From contig CAJXOF010000001.1 of the NCBI GenBank assembly GCA_913057945.1, positions 310,001 to 374,000 on the forward strand: DNA of 64,000 nucleotides. Reading direction: 5' to 3'. The stretch is from an uncultured Hyphomonadaceae bacterium (GTDB taxonomy: Bacteria; Pseudomonadota; Alphaproteobacteria; Caulobacterales; Hyphomonadaceae). Below the pieces are notes generated by a model. It was not told the origin of the DNA and searched no databases. It saw nothing but the letters and a program-made list of their open reading frames with translations. The first letter of the stretch is position 1, and every line of letters starts with the position of its first letter. Positions 60,149-64,000 of this stretch are shown piece after piece. The position numbers were made by a program, and so were the translations under genes.

Positions 60149-62449
60149 ATGAAGCGCGTTCTCCTTATCCTTTCCGGCATCGCGGTCCTGCTGATTATCG
60201 CAGCGGTTTCAGTGCCCTTCTTCATTCCAAAGTCAGTGTACAAGGCCCAGATCGAAAGGGCGGCAACAAACGCCCTGCAGCGCGAGGTAACACTGGCAGG
60301 TGATGTGAACATCTCTGTGTTTCCGCGCATCTCGGCTTCCGTCCAGCAGGTCACCGTGGCCAATCCTGAGGGATTCGCGACCCCCAACATGATTGAGGCC
60401 GGCGAATTGCGCGGATCGGTCAAATGGCGGCCCCTGCTCTCACGCCGCGTAGATGTGCAGGAGATTGCGTTTGTGGACGCGAATGTCTTCCTGCAGCGCA
60501 AGGCAGATGGCAGCACCAATTGGGAGCTCGCCGCCAAGGACGAGACCACGCCCACCACCGAAGACTCAGGTGGCGGCTTCGAAGCGGGGATTGAATCGGC
60601 TGTCCTGCAGAACGCCTCCCTCACCTTCCAGGATGACAAAACCGACAAGACCTACCAAGTGTCCGAACTGGACCTGCAGGCGTCTCTGCGCGGCATGGAC
60701 CAGCCCCTCAGCGCCGAAGCGAGCGGCCGGTTTCAGGACCAGGCCTTTGCGGTGGATCTCTGGCTGGACGCTCCCAACGCGCTGACCAGTAATGCCCCGG
60801 CCAATACGCGGCTCAACCTGACATCTGATCTCGGCGATCTTCACTATGATGGCAGCCTCCAGCTCGGCGAAGCACCGCGCGTCGGCGGCGCCTTCGAAGC
60901 TGCTCTGCCAAATGCGGCGGCACTCGCGCAACAATTCGACCTCGACCTGCCCGCTCAGGCCGCTTTGGGTCGCATAGAGGTTTCCGGCAAAGCTGCAGGC
61001 GCGCTGGATACCCTGTCGCTGACCGAACTCGACATGTCGCACACCAGTGATCTGCTGCAGGCATCCTATAAAGGATCGGTCTCGCTCACAGACGATGGGG
61101 CAGTAAACGGCGATCTGTCCGTGGCGAGCAGCCGGATGCGTGACCTTCTTCACACCGCAGGTGTCGAACTGGCCCCCGGTGATACGCTCCAGGCCTTTGC
61201 AGTGTCCGGCACCGCCGCCGGGTCATTCAAATCCATCATGGTCAACAATCTCGACCTGTCGCTTGACGAATTGACCGGCAGTGGCAAGGCCGGGCTGGAC
61301 CTGTCGGGGGCAACCCCGCGCATCACGGGCGACCTGACCCTTCCGGTTCTCGACCTGACGCCCTTCATGGGCGAACCGGACGAAAGCCAGCCATCACAGG
61401 GAATTCAGCCCTGGAGCGACGAACCGCTCGATCTGACCAGCCTGAAATCCGTTAATGCAGATCTCAATCTGAAGGTTGGCACACTCACCGTCGGTGAGGT
61501 CGTACTGACGGATGCCGTCATGGCGGTCGACCTGACCAGTGGCCTTCTGACGGCCGACCTCTCCCAGTTCAAGGCGTTCAATGGCGACTGGCTCGGCAAG
61601 CTTACGGTCGACGCCCGCCCCGCAACGCCCAAGGTCAATTTCGACATGCAGGGTCAGAACGTCGCCGTCTCCAATCTGCTTGGCACGCTCGCAGGCTTCG
61701 ACAGCCTGAGCGGCACTGGCCAGTTCAAGTTCTCGGCCCAATCGACCGGCACATCCATCGATCAAATCATGCAAGCCATCGATGGCGAGGTGTCGACCAA
61801 TTTGTCCGACGGCGTGATCAAGGGCCTGAACGTCGCGGCCCTCGTCCGCAGCGCCTCTTCACTCAAACAGGCGCTTGCGACGGGCTCGATCCAGAATCTC
61901 AATTTCGGGGAAGCCCTGTCGAAAAATGCCGAAACGGATTTTTCGAGTTTCAACACCGTGCTGAAAGTGAATGATGGCGTCGCCAATGTCGATGTCATGA
62001 AACTGCTCAGCCCGGTGCTGGGCATCGATGGCACGGGTCAGATCAATCTCGCTGGTCAATCCATGGATCTGCGGCTCGCCACCAGTGTCGACAAGTCGGC
62101 GCAAGGCCAAGGCAGTGTGGTTCAGCTGAACGGCATTCCCGTGCCGGTGCGCATCTCCGGCGCCTGGACCAACCCCAAGGTCACGCCGGATCTGAGCGGT
62201 GTACGCGCCGCCTTTAAAGCTGAGTTGGGTTCCCGGGTCCTTGAAGAGCTGGGCGTCTCCGGCTCGACCGAGTCCGGAAGCACAGAAGACATCATTGGCG
62301 GCCTGCTTGGGATCAAGAAGCCAGACGCCGACCCGTCTGAAACAGACACGCCCGCCGAAACGTCTGCTGAAGACGCCGCGATCAAGGCACTTGGCGGTTT
62401 GCTGAACAATCGGAAGAAGAAGGAACCAGAGGCCACCGACAGCAACTGA
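60149..62449 (+). CDS. AsmA-family inner-membrane protein
   Basis: 766 residues. An N-terminal membrane helix ('LLILSGIAVLLIIAAVSVPFFI') then AsmA domain: 'ALQREVTLAGDVNISVFPRISASVQQVTVANPEGF', 'SVKWRPLLSRRVDVQEIAFVDANVFLQRKADGSTNWEL', and the C-terminal block 'DGVIKGLNVAALVRSASSLKQAL' to 'SVVQLNGIPVPVRISGAWTNPKVTPDL'. AsmA/TamB-like proteins bridge inner and outer membranes and affect phospholipid transport and outer-membrane biogenesis. Chromosomal, outside the element. Low-complexity acidic/Thr tail. Confidence 0.9.
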   Translation: MKRVLLILSGIAVLLIIAAVSVPFFIPKSVYKAQIERAATNALQREVTLAGDVNISVFPRISASVQQVTVANPEGFATPNMIEAGELRGSVKWRPLLSRRVDVQEIAFVDANVFLQRKADGSTNWELAAKDETTPTTEDSGGGFEAGIESAVLQNASLTFQDDKTDKTYQVSELDLQASLRGMDQPLSAEASGRFQDQAFAVDLWLDAPNALTSNAPANTRLNLTSDLGDLHYDGSLQLGEAPRVGGAFEAALPNAAALAQQFDLDLPAQAALGRIEVSGKAAGALDTLSLTELDMSHTSDLLQASYKGSVSLTDDGAVNGDLSVASSRMRDLLHTAGVELAPGDTLQAFAVSGTAAGSFKSIMVNNLDLSLDELTGSGKAGLDLSGATPRITGDLTLPVLDLTPFMGEPDESQPSQGIQPWSDEPLDLTSLKSVNADLNLKVGTLTVGEVVLTDAVMAVDLTSGLLTADLSQFKAFNGDWLGKLTVDARPATPKVNFDMQGQNVAVSNLLGTLAGFDSLSGTGQFKFSAQSTGTSIDQIMQAIDGEVSTNLSDGVIKGLNVAALVRSASSLKQALATGSIQNLNFGEALSKNAETDFSSFNTVLKVNDGVANVDVMKLLSPVLGIDGTGQINLAGQSMDLRLATSVDKSAQGQGSVVQLNGIPVPVRISGAWTNPKVTPDLSGVRAAFKAELGSRVLEELGVSGSTESGSTEDIIGGLLGIKKPDADPSETDTPAETSAEDAAIKALGGLLNNRKKKEPEATDSN

Positions 62450-62458
62450 GCTGGTTCC

Positions 62459-64000
62459 CTATCCCTGTGCCGATTTCACAACGTGAAGTTTGACCTTCTT
62501 GGCAGGTTGCGCCTGATCCGCCTTGCCAGATTCAACTGATGCCCAATCCGTTGGCTTGAGGTCGACAACATGCTGCAGTTCGTCGAGCGGCTTGGCGCGA
62601 CTGATGAAAAAGCCCTGCAGTTCCTGACAGCCAATGTCGCGCAGGAAGTCGGCCTGGAAGCGCGTCTCGACGCCTTCGGCGGTACACCGCATACCCAACG
62701 AGTGCGCCAGCGCAATTGTGGCTTGCGTGATGGCGCGGCTGTCGGACTGGTTTTCAATATCGCGAACGAAGCTCTTGTCGATCTTGATCTTGTCGAACGG
62801 AAAGCTGCGCAAATACGACAGGGAGGAATAACCCGTACCGAAATCGTCCAGCGCGATGCCCACGCCAATTTCCTTCAGCTTGTGCAACCGCTTGAGCGTG
62901 AAAGTAGTGTCCGACATCAGCACCGATTCCGTAATCTCTAACTCAAGACGGCGCGGGTCGGTCTTGTTAGCGGCAATTGCGTTCACGATCGTCGTCATCA
63001 GGTTTGATGAGTGGATCTGCAGGGGTGATATATTGACAGAGACCTTGATATGGTTCGGCAACCGGCGGGCCTCGGCGAGGGCCGCGCGAATGACCCAGTC
63101 CCCGATCCGGGTGATCAGGCCATTGTCTTCTGCATGCTCGATAAATTCTCCGGGATAGACCAGGCCGCGTTCGGGATGAATCCAGCGCAGCAAGGCTTCG
63201 CAGCCGACCATTTCGTGCGTATGCGCATCCACCTGAGGCTGGAAGTAGAGCTGGAATTCGTTGCGTTCCAAGGCTGAGTGCAGGTCTGCCTCAATCTGCA
63301 AATGGGCCCGCGCGCGTTCATCCAGAGCTGGCGTGAACATGCACCAGGTCGACTTGCCCAGCTTCTTGGCCTGATAGAGTGCCAGGTCAGCATGCTTCAG
63401 CATGGTCCGCGCGTCTTTCGTGTGGGGATCAAACATCCGCACGCCGACAGAAGCCGAGCAATTCGCCGTCGACCCCCACAAATCGTAGGGTTCGCTCAGG
63501 CGTTCGGTCAATTCGTCGAAGAAAAGCTCAAGATCGTCCATGGAGGGCCGTTCAACAATCATGGCGAACTCGTCGCCGCTGATGCGGGCGACCGTATCCT
63601 GATCCTCACTCAACTCGTTTAAGCGGCCAGACACATGTTGCAGCAATTCATCGCCAGCTGGATGTCCAAGCGTGTCATTGACCCATTTGAAATTGTCGAG
63701 GTCGAGCCAGACCAGCGCGCGCTGGACGGCTTTGGTATTCTGCTTGCGCAGAGCCTTCTCCAGCCGTTCCTGCATGTTCATTCGGTTCGGCAGGCCGGTC
63801 AGCCCGTCATAATGGGCCATGAAGGCGATCCGGTCCTCAATCTCCTTCGACTGGGTGATATCAGACGCGACCCCCCGGAACCCACGGAACACGCCCTTGT
63901 CAAAGATCGGCTTGCCGGTGAGCGATAGCCAACGGTCCTCATCGGTATCCTTGAGCTGCATGGCAAGGTCTCGGAACCCTTGCCGGCGCATCAGGCTCGT
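62459..64000 (-). CDS. PAS-GGDEF-EAL signalling protein (runs off right edge)
   Basis: At least 510 residues; the frame is still open at base 64000. Order: end of a PAS/PAC domain ('GVASDITQSKEIEDRIAFMAHYDGLTGLPNR'), a diguanylate cyclase domain with 'RISGDEFAMI' (SGDEF in place of GGDEF), and an EAL phosphodiesterase domain with 'GCEALLRW', 'DDFGTGYSSLSYLRSFPFDKIKIDKSFV' intact. Makes and/or breaks cyclic di-GMP; the EAL side looks active. Convergent with the AsmA gene, 9 bp apart. Confidence 0.92.
   Translation of the reverse strand, partial: TSLMRRQGFRDLAMQLKDTDEDRWLSLTGKPIFDKGVFRGFRGVASDITQSKEIEDRIAFMAHYDGLTGLPNRMNMQERLEKALRKQNTKAVQRALVWLDLDNFKWVNDTLGHPAGDELLQHVSGRLNELSEDQDTVARISGDEFAMIVERPSMDDLELFFDELTERLSEPYDLWGSTANCSASVGVRMFDPHTKDARTMLKHADLALYQAKKLGKSTWCMFTPALDERARAHLQIEADLHSALERNEFQLYFQPQVDAHTHEMVGCEALLRWIHPERGLVYPGEFIEHAEDNGLITRIGDWVIRAALAEARRLPNHIKVSVNISPLQIHSSNLMTTIVNAIAANKTDPRRLELEITESVLMSDTTFTLKRLHKLKEIGVGIALDDFGTGYSSLSYLRSFPFDKIKIDKSFVRDIENQSDSRAITQATIALAHSLGMRCTAEGVETRFQADFLRDIGCQELQGFFISRAKPLDELQHVVDLKPTDWASVESGKADQAQPAKKVKLHVVKSAQG

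Overview
The window looks like alphaproteobacterial DNA, most plausibly a Hyphomonadaceae/Caulobacterales-type marine or environmental bacterium (inference from TonB receptors, gene style and moderately high GC). Nearly all of it is one integrated mobile element. A 19-bp sequence (agaaatggcgcgagtgacg) occurs at 59908-59926, where it forms the 3' end of a tRNA-Asp(GTC) gene, and again at 1921-1939. The roughly 58 kb between the copies carries an integrase beside the tRNA copy, a relaxase, a coupling protein and a complete trb-type type IV secretion operon. This is the layout of an integrative and conjugative element (ICE) of the family that includes ICEMlSym of Mesorhizobium.

Layout. 1-1920: left flank, with the tail of a TonB receptor, an AraC regulator and a decayed integrase sitting at the same distance from the left att copy as the intact integrase from the right copy, so two related elements were probably once in tandem. 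2199-18336: leftward catabolic module (TonB receptor, SDR dehydrogenase, aldehyde dehydrogenase, acyl-CoA ligase, AraC regulator, enoyl-CoA hydratase, SCP2-type thiolase, acyl-CoA dehydrogenase, AMACR-like CoA-transferase/racemase, PQQ quinohaemoprotein dehydrogenase, beta-propeller lipoprotein). Together they could take an imported, probably alpha-methyl-branched, alcohol through aldehyde, acid and CoA ester into beta-oxidation. 18545-18776: a 67-bp IS-end-like inverted repeat joined to a fragment of a potassium channel gene. 18842-28124: leftward DNA-processing module (RHH protein, TraG, VirD2-type relaxase, TraF peptidase, RdfS-like excisionase, DUF736, ParB-like protein, ArdC).

28501-41036: metal-resistance module. 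A MerR regulator sits between two divergent arms and three copies of a CTACAG-N3-CTRTAG dyad mark three promoters: leftward (frameshifted CDF transporter and two CzcN-like membrane methyltransferases), CDF-lspA, and a lipoprotein/His-rich protein/CzcCBA arm followed by a PIB-4 ATPase. 41399-42250 is a DUF2285 protein resembling the ICE excision activator FseA. 42566-52630 is trbB-C-D-E-J-L-(trbF fragment)-F-G-I plus small ICE genes.

52681-58347 is the most interesting cargo: an Xre/RES toxin-antitoxin pair followed directly by a SPARTA-type short Argonaute system (TIR-APAZ plus catalytically dead short pAgo) and, in the same operon, a third gene for a 505-residue acidic protein with C-terminal membrane segments that is not part of the described two-gene SPARTA system. 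The third gene ends tail-to-tail against the integrase. 59913-64000 is chromosomal: tRNA-Asp, an AsmA-family protein and a PAS-GGDEF-EAL protein running off the edge.
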